Of a stretch of DNA of 62,653 nt, positions 8,335 through 17,628 are shown one piece after another. Source of the stretch: Deltaproteobacteria bacterium. Its GTDB lineage: Bacteria; Myxococcota; Myxococcia; Myxococcales; 40CM-4-68-19. Position 1 is the stretch's first letter; every line of letters begins with the position of its first letter. Location: positions 1-62,653 of the forward strand of contig JANYKT010000132.1 in assembly GCA_025358085.1 (NCBI GenBank), written 5' to 3'. The position numbers and the translations under genes are program-made. The notes below the pieces were generated by a model. The model searched no databases. It had not been told where the DNA came from and saw only the letters and a program-made list of their open reading frames with translations.

Positions 8335-9708
8335 CTAGAAGTTGAGCGAGAGCGTGCCCGCGACGCCCCAGATGAAGACGGCCTCGGCACGCAGGCGGCG
8401 CCCGGGCTGGTCAAGCCGGAAGTCATAGTTCGGGTTCTGGTCCGGCGCGGCGCCGTTGCCAGCACTGACCGTCACCTTCCCGGAGCCCGTCTTGTCCTCG
8501 CCGATGTTTTCATGCGTGAGCAGATGCGGAGTGTCGAAGCCGACGCTGCCGTAGACGCGCGCATGCAGCCAGCGCGCGACGCGTCCATAGATGCCCAGCT
8601 GCGCCGTGCCATTCATGTATTCATCGCGACTGGTGAGCTTGCCCAGCATATCCGTCACCTGCGTGTAATCGCGCGCGGAGCCATTATAAGTAACGTCGGC
8701 GCGGAGATCGAAGGCGAGCTTCTGCTGCGCTTTGTTGTCCTCGGCGGCGACCAGCTCGGTTCCCACCGAGAAGCCCGCCTGGTATCCCGGGCTAAATCCG
8801 GTCTCGCCGCTCCAGGAGAGCTTGCCGGTCGCGGCGCAGTTCGCCTTCGCCACGTCGGCCAGCAGCTCCGGGTGCCAGCAATTGTCATAAGGACCGTCAC
8901 CCTTGCCGTTGCCGCGCGGGACGATTGGCGCGCGCCCCCAGAGGCGGACATAAGGGTCCAGCACTCGATATCTCTTCGAGAAGGTCGTCCACAATTCAAA
9001 GAGGTGCACGCGCTTGTGCTCGCCGCCGCTTGCGGGCAGCTTTCCCGCGCCCAGCTGGCTGTTGAATCCAAACTGCGAGGGGTCGTCGGGCGAGATGGGC
9101 AAGGGCAGGGTGTAATCAAGTCCAATCACCCAGGTCGAGACCGGTTTGCCGGGCGGAAACAGCTCGGGCCGCAAGCGCAACTCGCGCTCTTCATTGATCG
9201 GGCCCCAGGCGAATCCAATCACAGGGTCGCGCAAGCCCGCGCGCGTGCTCTGTCCAGGCACCGGCACGATGGGCGACGCTGGCCCGGCCGGACTGCACGA
9301 GCCCGGCTTGAGGCATCCGGAGATATCGAGATGATTGTTCTTCAGCGTCGAGGCGCTCTCGACCGAGACGCCGCCCACGTCGGCATAGCGCCAGTCCCGC
9401 TCGTCTTTCAGCACCAGCGGCAACAGTGCGTGCAGCTCCAGATCGTGCCAGAGGCCGACGCCGAGCCGCAGACCCAGCTCGTCCACGGTGCGCAGCGTGT
9501 GCAGCTCGTCGACCAGTCTGGTGGCGCCGTTCGCGACCTGCTCGCGCGCGATGCGCGTCTCCTCGCGCGAGTGCAGCAAGGTCGCTTCGAGGTCGATCTC
9601 GAGCGGGTGCTGCTCGTCCATCGCGTCGGCCACGTCGGTGACGTGCGCGGCGAAAACCGGAGATGCGAGGAAGAGAGCCAGGAGCGCCGTGCGCCGGAAG
9701 CAGGTCAT
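8335..9708 (-). CDS. Outer-membrane beta-barrel protein, unknown substrate
   Basis: A 457-aa secreted protein with a Sec signal (ALLALFLASPVFAA) and a mature chain made of alternating amphipathic strands rich in Tyr, Trp and Gly, ending in Phe (GTLSLNF), as outer-membrane barrel proteins do. Segments such as VGLWHDLELHALLPLVL and PYVRLWGRAPIVP look like barrel strands; a loop near residue 130 holds two Cys (GCLKPGSC) and another pair lies further on. It overlaps the regulator gene upstream on the same strand by four bases, suggesting co-expression. I cannot name a family; transporter or surface protein are both possible. Confidence 0.7.
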   Translation of the reverse strand: MTCFRRTALLALFLASPVFAAHVTDVADAMDEQHPLEIDLEATLLHSREETRIAREQVANGATRLVDELHTLRTVDELGLRLGVGLWHDLELHALLPLVLKDERDWRYADVGGVSVESASTLKNNHLDISGCLKPGSCSPAGPASPIVPVPGQSTRAGLRDPVIGFAWGPINEERELRLRPELFPPGKPVSTWVIGLDYTLPLPISPDDPSQFGFNSQLGAGKLPASGGEHKRVHLFELWTTFSKRYRVLDPYVRLWGRAPIVPRGNGKGDGPYDNCWHPELLADVAKANCAATGKLSWSGETGFSPGYQAGFSVGTELVAAEDNKAQQKLAFDLRADVTYNGSARDYTQVTDMLGKLTSRDEYMNGTAQLGIYGRVARWLHARVYGSVGFDTPHLLTHENIGEDKTGSGKVTVSAGNGAAPDQNPNYDFRLDQPGRRLRAEAVFIWGVAGTLSLNF

Positions 9709-11105
9709 GATTCCACCTCGCGCAGCCCGAACTCTTTCATCTTCATCTGCAGGCTCTTGCGCGAGATCTTCAGCAGCCGCGCGGTGCGGGTGACGTTGCC
9801 GGAGGTGACCTCGAGTCCGCGCATGATCAGCTCGCGCTCGATTGCCTGCACCTGTTCGCGCACGATTTCTTTGAGCGGTCCGGGCGGGCCCGACAGGGAA
9901 TGCAGCGGGGGCGCCTCGGCCGCGACTCCGCCCTGCCGCAGCGAGGCCGGCAGATCGGCCGCGCGGATGGTGGTCCCCTCGGCGAAGAGGATGGTGCGCT
10001 CGAGGATGTTTTCCAGCTCGCGAATGTTGCCCGGCCAGGAATAAGCGGCGAGCGCCTGGAGCGCCTCGTCATCCACGCGCTCGACCGCCTTCTTCAGCCG
10101 CGCATTGTACTTCTGGCGGAAGTGCTCGACTAGCAGGGGAATGTCGTCGCGCCGTTCCCGCAGGGGCGGGAGGAACACCGGCACGACGTTCAATCGATAG
10201 AAGAGGTCTTCGCGAAAGCGGCCGGCGATGATCTCCTTGGACAGATCGCGCGAGGTGGCGGCGATCAGTCGCACCTCGACGCGCGTGGTCTTCACGCCGC
10301 CGACTCTCTCGAATTCGCTCTCCTGGATGGCGCGCAGGAGCTTGACTTGCATCTCCAGCGGCACCTCGCCGATCTCGTCGAGAAAGAGCGTGCCGCCGTC
10401 GGCAAGCTCGAAGCGGCCGGGCTTGGAAGACACCGCACCGGTAAAAGCGCCTTTCTCGAACCCGAACAATTCGGCCTCGACCAGGTCGCGCGGGATGGCG
10501 GCGCAGTTGATCTTGATGAACGGCCGGTCGCGGCGCGACGACTTCTCGTGCAGCGCGGTCGCGACCAGCTCCTTGCCGGTGCCACTTTCACCCTGGATCA
10601 GCACGGTCGAGGGCGCGTCGGCCACCTTGCCGATGATCTGCTGCAGCTCCTGCATGCGTGCGCCGCGGCCGACGATCTCCGTGTAGCGGCGCGCGGTGCC
10701 CTCCTGCGGCGCTTCGGGGATCACGTTCTTGGCGTTCTCGTCGCTCTGCCGCGCGGCCTTGGCGATGATCGCCTTCAGCTCGGCGGTCTCGAACGGCTTG
10801 GCGACGAAGTCGAAGGCGCCGGCCTTCATCGCCTCGACGGCGCGGTCGACGCGGCCGTGCGCGGTGACCACGATCACCGGCACGTCGGGGTGGCGCGCGA
10901 CCACGCGGCGGAGCAGGGTGAGCCCATCCATGCGCGGCATCACCAGGTCGGTGACGATGACGTCGGCGCCGTCGCGCTCGAGTGCGGCCAGGGCCTCTTC
11001 GCCATCGGCGGCGACCTGCACTTCGTAGCCCTCGCGCTGGAGCGTGGCCGCGAGGACCTTGCGCAGGTTCTGCTCATCATCGACGACGAGGACGCGGTCT
11101 GCCAT
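9705..11105 (-). CDS. Sigma-54-dependent response regulator, NtrC family
   Basis: Three-domain transcription activator, 466 aa. Receiver domain 1-115 with DD at 9-10, phospho-acceptor Asp53 ([11 protein letters not shown]) and Lys103. AAA+ domain about 145-380 with Walker A GESGTGKE (172-179) and the sigma-54 contact loop GAFTGA (219-224), both intact. The Fis-type HTH is at the C-terminus ([20 protein letters not shown]). It works with RNA polymerase sigma-54 and needs a histidine kinase; the NtrB-like kinase at 15016-17313 on the same strand is a candidate partner, but they are not adjacent. It overlaps the outer-membrane protein gene downstream, a likely co-transcribed target. Confidence 0.94.
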   Translation of the reverse strand: MADRVLVVDDEQNLRKVLAATLQREGYEVQVAADGEEALAALERDGADVIVTDLVMPRMDGLTLLRRVVARHPDVPVIVVTAHGRVDRAVEAMKAGAFDFVAKPFETAELKAIIAKAARQSDENAKNVIPEAPQEGTARRYTEIVGRGARMQELQQIIGKVADAPSTVLIQGESGTGKELVATALHEKSSRRDRPFIKINCAAIPRDLVEAELFGFEKGAFTGAVSSKPGRFELADGGTLFLDEIGEVPLEMQVKLLRAIQESEFERVGGVKTTRVEVRLIAATSRDLSKEIIAGRFREDLFYRLNVVPVFLPPLRERRDDIPLLVEHFRQKYNARLKKAVERVDDEALQALAAYSWPGNIRELENILERTILFAEGTTIRAADLPASLRQGGVAAEAPPLHSLSGPPGPLKEIVREQVQAIERELIMRGLEVTSGNVTRTARLLKISRKSLQMKMKEFGLREVES

Positions 11106-11195
11106 TGGGGCTTGCGACTATCACCGCGCGCGATCGTCAACAAGCGACGCCTTGGTCAGGCGCGTTGCGGTCTCGCGTTCGCTAGAGTCCCTCTG

Positions 11196-12095
11196 GTGAT
11201 CCTCAAAGCGATCGGCGGCTGCGCGGCGATCCTCCCCTCGTGGGGCTGCGCCGCGGGCTCGGCCTGCGTTGACCTGCGCAGGACCCTCGCCGACGCTCGT
11301 CTCTGCGCGCCACCCTGCGCCGCCAGCGCGGACTGCCGCGAGGGCGAGGTCTGCTGCGAGGGCGAGGTCTGCTGCGGGCCGCAAGGCAATGCCTGCCTGC
11401 CCACCGCGCTGTGCGGTCCGCCGGTCAGCAGCATCACCTGCGCCGCGCCCACGCTGATTGCGGGCGGCACCATCGTGGCCACCCAGCCACCCAAGGGGAT
11501 TTGCAACCAGCCCATCCAGCCCAGCGCGGCGCCCGCGGCGCAGGTGCAGAGCTTCGGCACCCGGCGGGTCGGCGAATCAGTCCCGTTCAAGGTGCCGGGA
11601 GGGACCGGGAGCGTCAGCATCTACGAGCAGGCGACGCCCGCTGCGAGCGCCGGGAAGATCTACTTTACCGACGCATCGACACACCGATTTCGCCTTCGCG
11701 CTGGAAGGCGCTGGGGCCCGCGGCGGCACCGCAGCTCGAAAAGTTGATCAACGACCCGCAGGCGTTTCCCACGCGGCGGGCCAAGGCGCTGGACGGCCTG
11801 GTGTCGGCCGCGCCGGAGCGCGCCGCGCCGAGGCTGTCCCGGCTCGCGCAGAGCGAGGACGAGCCCATCGTGGTGCGCGTCTCGGCGATGCACGGCGCCA
11901 CGCGGCTCTTGCCTCGCAGCAGCTGATTGCGGCGCTGAAGCCCCTGCTGCAGTCGGCGAAAGAGACAGGCCTGCGGGCGTCCACTGCCGACTTGCGGGCG
12001 CGGCATGGGCGCTCGGGGGGTGCCAGGCGGTGCGCGCGCAGGCCGCGCGAGAGGAGCGCGGCGCCTTCGACCGGGCGCTCGATCGCTGCCAGTAG
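11196..12095 (+). pseudogene. Collapsed tandem copy of the metzincin/HEAT-like gene pair
   Basis: From GTG 11196 the frame encodes a Cys-rich secreted N-terminus that matches the start of the next gene (compare QVQSFGTRRVGESVPFKVPG here with QVQAFGTHRVGDSVTFTVPA there). Around 11655-11680 this is joined, out of frame, to sequence matching the interior of the gene at 13737 (IDTPISPSRWKALGP versus IDVPIPVSQWRALGP). Two more frame changes follow (near 11910 and 12020), yet similarity runs to the same C-terminal end, FDRALDRCQ and TAG at 12093. So the whole protease catalytic part was deleted and the rest decayed. Confidence 0.75.
11340..11375 (+). repeat. Perfect 18-bp tandem duplication in the collapsed copy
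   Basis: GAGGGCGAGGTCTGCTGC occurs twice in direct succession (11340-11357, 11358-11375), duplicating the peptide EGEVCC. The intact paralogue has a single CC at this place (ALVCCAATG). Slipped-strand duplication in a sequence no longer under selection is the simplest reading. Confidence 0.85.
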
Positions 12096-12181
12096 TCCGT
12101 GCGTTTTGAACTAAAGCGCAGCTGGCTGTGTCCCATTTGGGGGACGCAGGCTAGATTACGCGGCTACCCGAGGAGACCTTC

Positions 12182-13723
12182 GTGAGCCCTGAAGTCATCG
12201 CCGCCGCTTGCGCATTTGCTCTCGCCTGTAGTGGCTGCAGCAGCAATGACAACCCCCGGATCGGCTGCCTCGGGGACGGCGACTGCAAAGATCCGGCTCT
12301 GGTCTGTTGCGCAGCGACTGGCTACAGCTGCGTTGCTGCAGGGGCCTGTCCCGCGGCCTCGGCCACGACTTGCGCGGCTGCCGCCAACATCGTTCCGGGC
12401 GGAACGGTTTCCGCGCCGGAGCCGCCTGCTGGGGCGTGCATGAAGTCGGTGAAGCCCAGCGCCCTCGCCGCCGGACAGGTGCAGGCTTTCGGCACGCACC
12501 GAGTCGGCGACTCGGTGACCTTCACCGTGCCCGCGGGCACCGGCAGCGTGACCCTGGTCGAGCAGGCGGTGGATGCGGGGCCCTCGGTCGTCTTCCAGGG
12601 CCGCGTCATCGAAAACAGTGCGGTGCCGCTCGACGTGACCACGCCCGATGGAACGAAGATTTATGACGACCTCACCTGCTGCGACGCGGACGGCGGCGAT
12701 CCCAGCCGGCAGTATCCGGTCTACTTCGGCGGCGGGGGATCCAGCACGCTGGCGCTCACCATCCCGAATGCAACCGCGCTGCTCAGCGCCGTGTACCGGG
12801 ATGGCGGCGGCTTGCCCGCGGGTACCTGGAAGATGACGGTCAACGACTACGCGAGTGAGTGCGTGGGCGACCCCACCTGCACCGACGGCGGGTCGCCCAA
12901 CGGCACCTACGACGTCACGGTGCTCACCAGGCAGGGATTGCCCACTTCGGGCGCGCTCGACGTGAGCCTCTATCTGGTGGCCAGCACTTCAGGCTTGAAC
13001 AACCAGACCGCGCCGGCCAGCCCGGCCATCCAGCGGTTCGTGCAGACGCTCAGCTCGTACTACGCGCAGGTCGGCATCTGCGTGCGCACCGTGACCGTCT
13101 CCGACGTGCCGGTCTGGGCGCAGAACGCCTATGGCACGCACATCGACGCCGACCGGACCTCTCCCTGCAGCGCGCTCGACCAGATGTTCACGCTCTCGAA
13201 GCCAGGCAACGCGCTCAATTTATTCATGGTGCAAAGCATCACCTCGACCGCGACCGGCGGGCAGCAGGTGGTCGGCATCGACGGCACCATTCCGGGGCCC
13301 TCGACCATCGGGGGCACCATTCACAGCGGCGCGGCGGTGTCGATCGCGAACCTGGGCAGCCTCGGCTGCAGCGGGGCCGTCGACAACTCGCACTGCGCGC
13401 CTGACAACGTCGCGTACATCGCGGCGCACGAGGGGGGGCACTTCATGGGGCTCTTCCACACCAGCGAGTCGACCGGCGAGTTCTTCGACCCGCTCACCGA
13501 CACGGCGACTTGCCGCTGCGAGACCTGCGTCGCGGCCAGCAAGGTCGCCGGCTGCAACCGCGACGGAAGCGGTCCACAGGTTATGGCGCTGGATTGCCGC
13601 AAGCCGGACGGAACCTGCGGCGGCGGAGACGACCTGATGTTCTGGATCTTCGACGACGCCTCGCAGGGCAAGCTCTCGCCGCAGCAGGGGCAGGTCATGC
13701 GGCTCAACCCCGTCGTCCAGTGA
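12182..13723 (+). CDS. Secreted lipoprotein metalloprotease of the metzincin type
   Basis: A 513-aa predicted lipoprotein zinc protease. GTG 12182 follows GAGGAG. The signal ends at a lipobox (FALACSGC). A Cys-rich segment follows (CLGDGDCKDPALVCC, CVAAGAC), then a beta-rich region. The catalytic motif HEGGHFMGLFH (residues 416-426) fits HExxHxxGxxH exactly: three His ligands, catalytic Glu417 and the metzincin Gly. DDLMFW near residue 482 is a plausible Met-turn. Abundant Cys suggests disulfides outside the cytoplasm. It is followed 13 bases later by a HEAT-like gene and preceded by a wrecked copy of the same pair. Subfamily uncertain. Confidence 0.85.
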   Translation: MSPEVIAAACAFALACSGCSSNDNPRIGCLGDGDCKDPALVCCAATGYSCVAAGACPAASATTCAAAANIVPGGTVSAPEPPAGACMKSVKPSALAAGQVQAFGTHRVGDSVTFTVPAGTGSVTLVEQAVDAGPSVVFQGRVIENSAVPLDVTTPDGTKIYDDLTCCDADGGDPSRQYPVYFGGGGSSTLALTIPNATALLSAVYRDGGGLPAGTWKMTVNDYASECVGDPTCTDGGSPNGTYDVTVLTRQGLPTSGALDVSLYLVASTSGLNNQTAPASPAIQRFVQTLSSYYAQVGICVRTVTVSDVPVWAQNAYGTHIDADRTSPCSALDQMFTLSKPGNALNLFMVQSITSTATGGQQVVGIDGTIPGPSTIGGTIHSGAAVSIANLGSLGCSGAVDNSHCAPDNVAYIAAHEGGHFMGLFHTSESTGEFFDPLTDTATCRCETCVAASKVAGCNRDGSGPQVMALDCRKPDGTCGGGDDLMFWIFDDASQGKLSPQQGQVMRLNPVVQ

Positions 13724-13736
13724 GGGTGAGGACACC

Positions 13737-14309
13737 ATGTGGATCCTGATCGCAGCGCTCGTCGCCTCACCTGCCACAGTCCGGAAGGCTCCCTTGCAGG
13801 CGCCGGCCGACGCTCCGGCCGAGGCTCCGGTGCCGCAGCTCTCGCCCGAGGAGCTTCGCGCCCGGATCGATGCTTTCCTCGGCGTCATCGACGTGCCCAT
13901 TCCGGTCTCGCAGTGGCGCGCGCTCGGGCCGCAGGCCGCGCCTCTCCTCGAACAGATCATCGGTGATGCGCAGGCGTTCCCTTCCCGGCGCGCCATGGCG
14001 GTCGATGGCCTGGTCGCCGCCGCGCCCGAGCGTGCCGCGGCGCTGACTCCGCAGCTCGCGCAGAGCGAGACGCAGCCGGTGGTGGTGCGGGTCGCGGCGC
14101 TGCACGGCGCCGTGCGGGTGCTGCCGCCCCTGAAGCTTGTGGCAGCTCTGAAGCCGGTGCTCGAGACAGCGAAGGAACTCGGGCTCCGCAAGTCCGCTGC
14201 CGAGCTGCTGGCGCGGCACGGGAAGATAGCTGGCTGCCGCGCGGTGCGGGCGCAGGCGGGGCGCGAGGAGAGCGGCGCGTTCGACCGCGCACTCGAGCGC
14301 TGCGAGTGA
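13737..14309 (+). CDS. Small HEAT-like repeat protein, probably secreted
   Basis: A 190-aa protein with a short hydrophobic N-terminus (MWILIAALVASPATV), a Pro/Ala linker (residues 20-38), then helical repeats with the look of HEAT units: RALGPQAAPLLEQIIG, DGLVAAAPERAAAL, VRVAALHGAVRVLP and RKSAAELLARHG. Two Cys lie near the C-terminus. It probably binds a protein partner. Its fixed pairing with the metzincin gene, seen also in the decayed upstream copy, suggests a partner, inhibitor or chaperone role; this is inference only. It overlaps the next gene by GTGA. Confidence 0.65.
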   Translation: MWILIAALVASPATVRKAPLQAPADAPAEAPVPQLSPEELRARIDAFLGVIDVPIPVSQWRALGPQAAPLLEQIIGDAQAFPSRRAMAVDGLVAAAPERAAALTPQLAQSETQPVVVRVAALHGAVRVLPPLKLVAALKPVLETAKELGLRKSAAELLARHGKIAGCRAVRAQAGREESGAFDRALERCE

Positions 14310-14995
14310 TTGCGGCGGCGCTCGCGGACCGCGTCGCGGCTGCGGGGCGCGAGACCCCCGGCGCGCTCGCGGCCTTCGACGCCGACGGCACGCTCTGGCG
14401 CGAGGACATCGGCGAGGCTTTCCTGCGCCGCCTGATCTCGCGCGGCTGGGTGACGCTCCCGGACGGCAGCGATCCGTACCGGGCCTATGAGCTCCGCGTG
14501 GCCCAGGACCGCGCCCACGGCTACGCCTATGCGGCGCAGCTCCTGGCGGGGCTCGATGAGGCGCGGGTCGCGGTCGAGGCGGAATCGTTCGCGCGCTGGT
14601 GGGTGCCGCCGCGGCTGATCGCGGACACCCGCGCGCTCCTTGAGATTTGCCTCCGGGCGGGGTTGTGTCCGCTGGTGATCTCGGCGAGTGCGCTGCCGAT
14701 CGTGCGCGCCGCGGCACCGCTGGCCGGCTTTTCCCGCTGGGCGGGCATCGAGACGAGCGTGCTGCAGGGGCGCTTCACGGAAGACCTGGTTCAGCCGATC
14801 ACCTATGCCGCCGGGAAGGTCGAAAAGGTTGCGACCATGGGAGCTCTCGCGCTCGCCTGCGGGGATTCGCTGCCCGGCGATCTGGCTCTGCTGGAGGCGG
14901 CAGGGTTGGCTGTCGTGATCGCGCCGGCCGCGGGCTCACCCTTGAGCCTCGAGGCGCGCCGGCGCGGGTGGCCGGTGCTCTCGCAGGACACCTAG
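14306..14995 (+). CDS. HAD-superfamily phosphatase, SerB-like (HAD-IB)
   Basis: A 229-aa haloacid-dehalogenase-type hydrolase. Motif I is AAFDADGTLW (nucleophile and acid Asp, about residues 25-27), motif II is LVISAS, the motif III Lys is probably in AAGKVEK, and motif IV is ACGDSLPGDLALL. The cap inserted after motif I puts it near phosphoserine phosphatases of subclass IB. Starts at GTG 14306, overlapping the previous stop by four bases. The substrate cannot be told from sequence. It converges on the histidine kinase gene with 20 bases between. Confidence 0.85.
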   Translation: MIAAALADRVAAAGRETPGALAAFDADGTLWREDIGEAFLRRLISRGWVTLPDGSDPYRAYELRVAQDRAHGYAYAAQLLAGLDEARVAVEAESFARWWVPPRLIADTRALLEICLRAGLCPLVISASALPIVRAAAPLAGFSRWAGIETSVLQGRFTEDLVQPITYAAGKVEKVATMGALALACGDSLPGDLALLEAAGLAVVIAPAAGSPLSLEARRRGWPVLSQDT

Positions 14996-15015
14996 GGACG
15001 GCGCCAGGTCGAAGG

Positions 15016-17313
15016 CTACGAAGTGCTGGCGCGGCCGATGACAGGCCGCGCCTGGTCGTCCTCGAGCTTCCTGTTCTGAATTGGCGTCGGCACCTGGACC
15101 AGGCCGAGGCGGCCCGCGGTGTCGAGCGCGCTGGCCGAGGGAAAGCGGAGGATGAACTCGGTCCCTTCGCCCAGGCGGCTCTGCACTTCGATGGTGCCGC
15201 CATGCCCCTTGACGATGCGCTGTGAGATGGCGAGTCCGAGGCCCGTCCCCTTGGACTTGGTGGTGTAGAAAGGAATGAAGATGCGGTCGAGCGCCTCCTC
15301 CGGAATGCCTGCGCCGGTGTCGGCGAAGCGCACCTCGATCTGGTCGGCGGCGTAGCGCGGCGTCGAGTCCGACAGGCCCAGCTCGACCGGCGCGTGCGGC
15401 CGCCGCGTGCGCACCGTGAGCCGCCCGCCGTCGGGCATGGCCTGCACCGCGTTGAGCGCGAGGTTGATGAAGACCTGCTTGAGCTGCTCGCCGTCGCCAC
15501 TCACGGCGGGGAGGCCCGGCGTGAGATCCAGCGCGAGCTCGATGTTCTGCGGCAATGAACTCTCGATGAGCTTGATGGTCCGCGAGAGCACGTCGTTCAC
15601 GTCGGTGGGCTGGAACTTGCCGGTGACGCCGGGACCGGGGAAGGGCCGCGAGTAGTCGAGGAACTGCGCGACCACGCCGTCGAGCCGGTTCACTTCTTCG
15701 ACGATGATCTGGAGGATCTCAGCGTCGCCCGGCTGCAGCGCCGAGGGGTCGAGATATTGCGCCGCGCCCTTGATGGCGCCGAGCGGATTGCGGATCTCGT
15801 GCGCGAGGCCAGCCGCCATTTCGCCCAGCGCCGCGAGGCGGTCGCGCTCTTTCATGCGCTCATAGAGCCGGCTGTTCTCGATGGTAATGGCGGCCTGGTC
15901 GCCGACCTCCAGCATGGCGGCGAGCTCGTCGGAGGCGAACGCTTCGGGCACGCGATCGTCCAGCATGCAGAGAAAGCCGACCACGCGCTGGCCCGCGAGC
16001 AGCGGGATGGTGACGCCTGCGCGCATGGCCGCCATGGCAGCGCCCATCTCTGATTGCCGCGTGCGCTCCTCGGCCAGCGCGGACGCCTCGGGAGTGGCCT
16101 CCGTGGTCTCGCCGGTCTCGCCGTCGGGGAGGAGCTGGCGTAGCTCGGCGAGGCGTCGCTCCACCAGCTCGACCAGCTGGGCTTTCTGGCCGGACTGCGC
16201 GCTCTGGACCAGCGCGCGCATGGTAGCGGCGTCGATGTACGGCGTGGGCGCGGGGCCGCGGAAATCGAGCCGCCGATAGCCGAGGCCGTCGTCGGCGAGC
16301 AGGTAGATCGCTCCGTGCGTGACCCGCCGGGTTTCGTAAAGTCCGTCGAGCACCACCTGCCCCAGTTCGCGCACGTCGATGATGCCGGCCATGCGCTGCC
16401 GCAGCGCCGCGAGCGACTGCACCAGCTCGAAGCGCTCGGCGAAGAAGAGCGACAGCACCCGCTCCTCGACCTTGGCCTTGAGCGGCTCGAAGAGGATGAG
16501 GATGACGAACGAGGCGATGAGCGTGTTGAAGAGGAAGAGGCCGGTGGAGGCGCCGCCAGTCCAGCGCACGAGCAGCCCGTAGACGGCGGCGAGCACCAGG
16601 CCGACGCAGCCCAGCACGACGATTTTTCCCAGCAGCTCGTTCAAGTCGAGCAGGCGGTGCCGCAGGATCGTCTGCGAGAGGAAGTAGAGGTAGATGGTGA
16701 GCGCGACGTTCGCGAAGGGCGGCGGAGGCCAGTTGGCGAGGCGGATGAGGAGCTCGCCGAAAGTCAAGCCGACGCAGAGCGCGGCGCCGACCCAGAGGTA
16801 GAAGAGGCGGGCGCGCTCGGTGCGGCTCGCGGCACGGCGCATGCGCGCATAGAGCAGGCTGACGCCGGCGGTCAGCTGCAGGAAGATGGCGCTGGCGGCG
16901 GTGATGCGCGCCCACTGGACGGTGCCGAGCGGCGACAGCGCGAGAGCCACGGTGGCGACGCCGGTGCCGTACGCGAGCCGGCGCAGCCCTGCGGCGCGGC
17001 CGGCCGACTCGCCCTGGAACTCGACCAGGAAGCCGAGCATGGCCGCTGGCAAAAGGCCGGCGGCCGCGAGCGTCAGCCGCAACGGCCAGGGCCGCGAGCC
17101 GCCGAGCATGCCGCTGAGAAAGTCGCCCAGCTCGTAGGCAAGCAGAGAGAAGTTGAGCACGGCAAAGGCCGTCCAGAGCCGCGTGCGCCCCTGGCGCAGC
17201 AGCATGGCGACCGCGAGCGCCAGCGAGACCACGCCGGCGAGCAACGCGCTCTGCGTTCGTGCGTCGATTTCTCTCTCCTCCCCTGCGATCGCGGACCGCT
17301 CGAAGCCTAACAT
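15016..17313 (-). CDS. Membrane sensor histidine kinase with GAF domain, NtrB-like core
   Basis: About 750-765 aa. Seven to nine hydrophobic segments in the first 300 residues form a membrane sensor (LLAGVVSLALAVAMLL onward). A GAF-like region follows (about 320-530), then HisKA with the phospho-acceptor His in GLAHEIRNPLGAIKGAAQYL, and HATPase_c with N-box INLALNAVQAMPDGG, G1 DTGAGIP and G2 GTGLGLAISQRIVKGHGG. ATG 17313 is the only nearby standard start, but a much better ribosome binding site (GGGGAGGAG, complement of 17275-17283) lies inside that frame, six bases before an in-frame ATC at 17268. The partner may be the NtrC regulator at 9705. Confidence 0.93.
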   Translation of the reverse strand: MLGFERSAIAGEEREIDARTQSALLAGVVSLALAVAMLLRQGRTRLWTAFAVLNFSLLAYELGDFLSGMLGGSRPWPLRLTLAAAGLLPAAMLGFLVEFQGESAGRAAGLRRLAYGTGVATVALALSPLGTVQWARITAASAIFLQLTAGVSLLYARMRRAASRTERARLFYLWVGAALCVGLTFGELLIRLANWPPPPFANVALTIYLYFLSQTILRHRLLDLNELLGKIVVLGCVGLVLAAVYGLLVRWTGGASTGLFLFNTLIASFVILILFEPLKAKVEERVLSLFFAERFELVQSLAALRQRMAGIIDVRELGQVVLDGLYETRRVTHGAIYLLADDGLGYRRLDFRGPAPTPYIDAATMRALVQSAQSGQKAQLVELVERRLAELRQLLPDGETGETTEATPEASALAEERTRQSEMGAAMAAMRAGVTIPLLAGQRVVGFLCMLDDRVPEAFASDELAAMLEVGDQAAITIENSRLYERMKERDRLAALGEMAAGLAHEIRNPLGAIKGAAQYLDPSALQPGDAEILQIIVEEVNRLDGVVAQFLDYSRPFPGPGVTGKFQPTDVNDVLSRTIKLIESSLPQNIELALDLTPGLPAVSGDGEQLKQVFINLALNAVQAMPDGGRLTVRTRRPHAPVELGLSDSTPRYAADQIEVRFADTGAGIPEEALDRIFIPFYTTKSKGTGLGLAISQRIVKGHGGTIEVQSRLGEGTEFILRFPSASALDTAGRLGLVQVPTPIQNRKLEDDQARPVIGRASTS

Positions 17314-17628
17314 GAGGGCCTGACACCAAAGCCTCAGATCACTGCCCCTTTTCACCCAATGCAGAATCCAGGCCTCCGAACCTGCCAACTACTTTATTTG
17401 TCCGGAGAGTTCCGGCTGACCTGCGTCGGGTGCCCGGAGCCGGACCGATCGGCGCCAGCGGCGGGCAAAGCCAGTCCCGCCCGAGGGTCTCGCAGCATGT
17501 GATCCGAGTGCCGAAGCCCGCGCTGGCACCAGAGCCTGCCTCGCAGCCTGACCGAAGTGGACGAACGACTTGGTAGAACGCTAAATGAATCGACTAAACC
17601 GGGTTACTCTGAAGCGCGAGGGAGGCTT
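17314..17628. promoter_or_regulatory. Divergent intergenic region between sensor kinase and cupredoxin-like gene
   Basis: About 315 bases without a gene; it must hold the promoters for the minus-strand kinase and the plus-strand cupredoxin/chemoreceptor pair. The last 60 bases are less GC-rich (TAGAACGCTAAATGAATCGACTAAACC), as expected for a promoter. I cannot assign boxes with confidence. GAGGGAGG at 17618-17625 is the ribosome binding site of the next gene. Confidence 0.4.
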
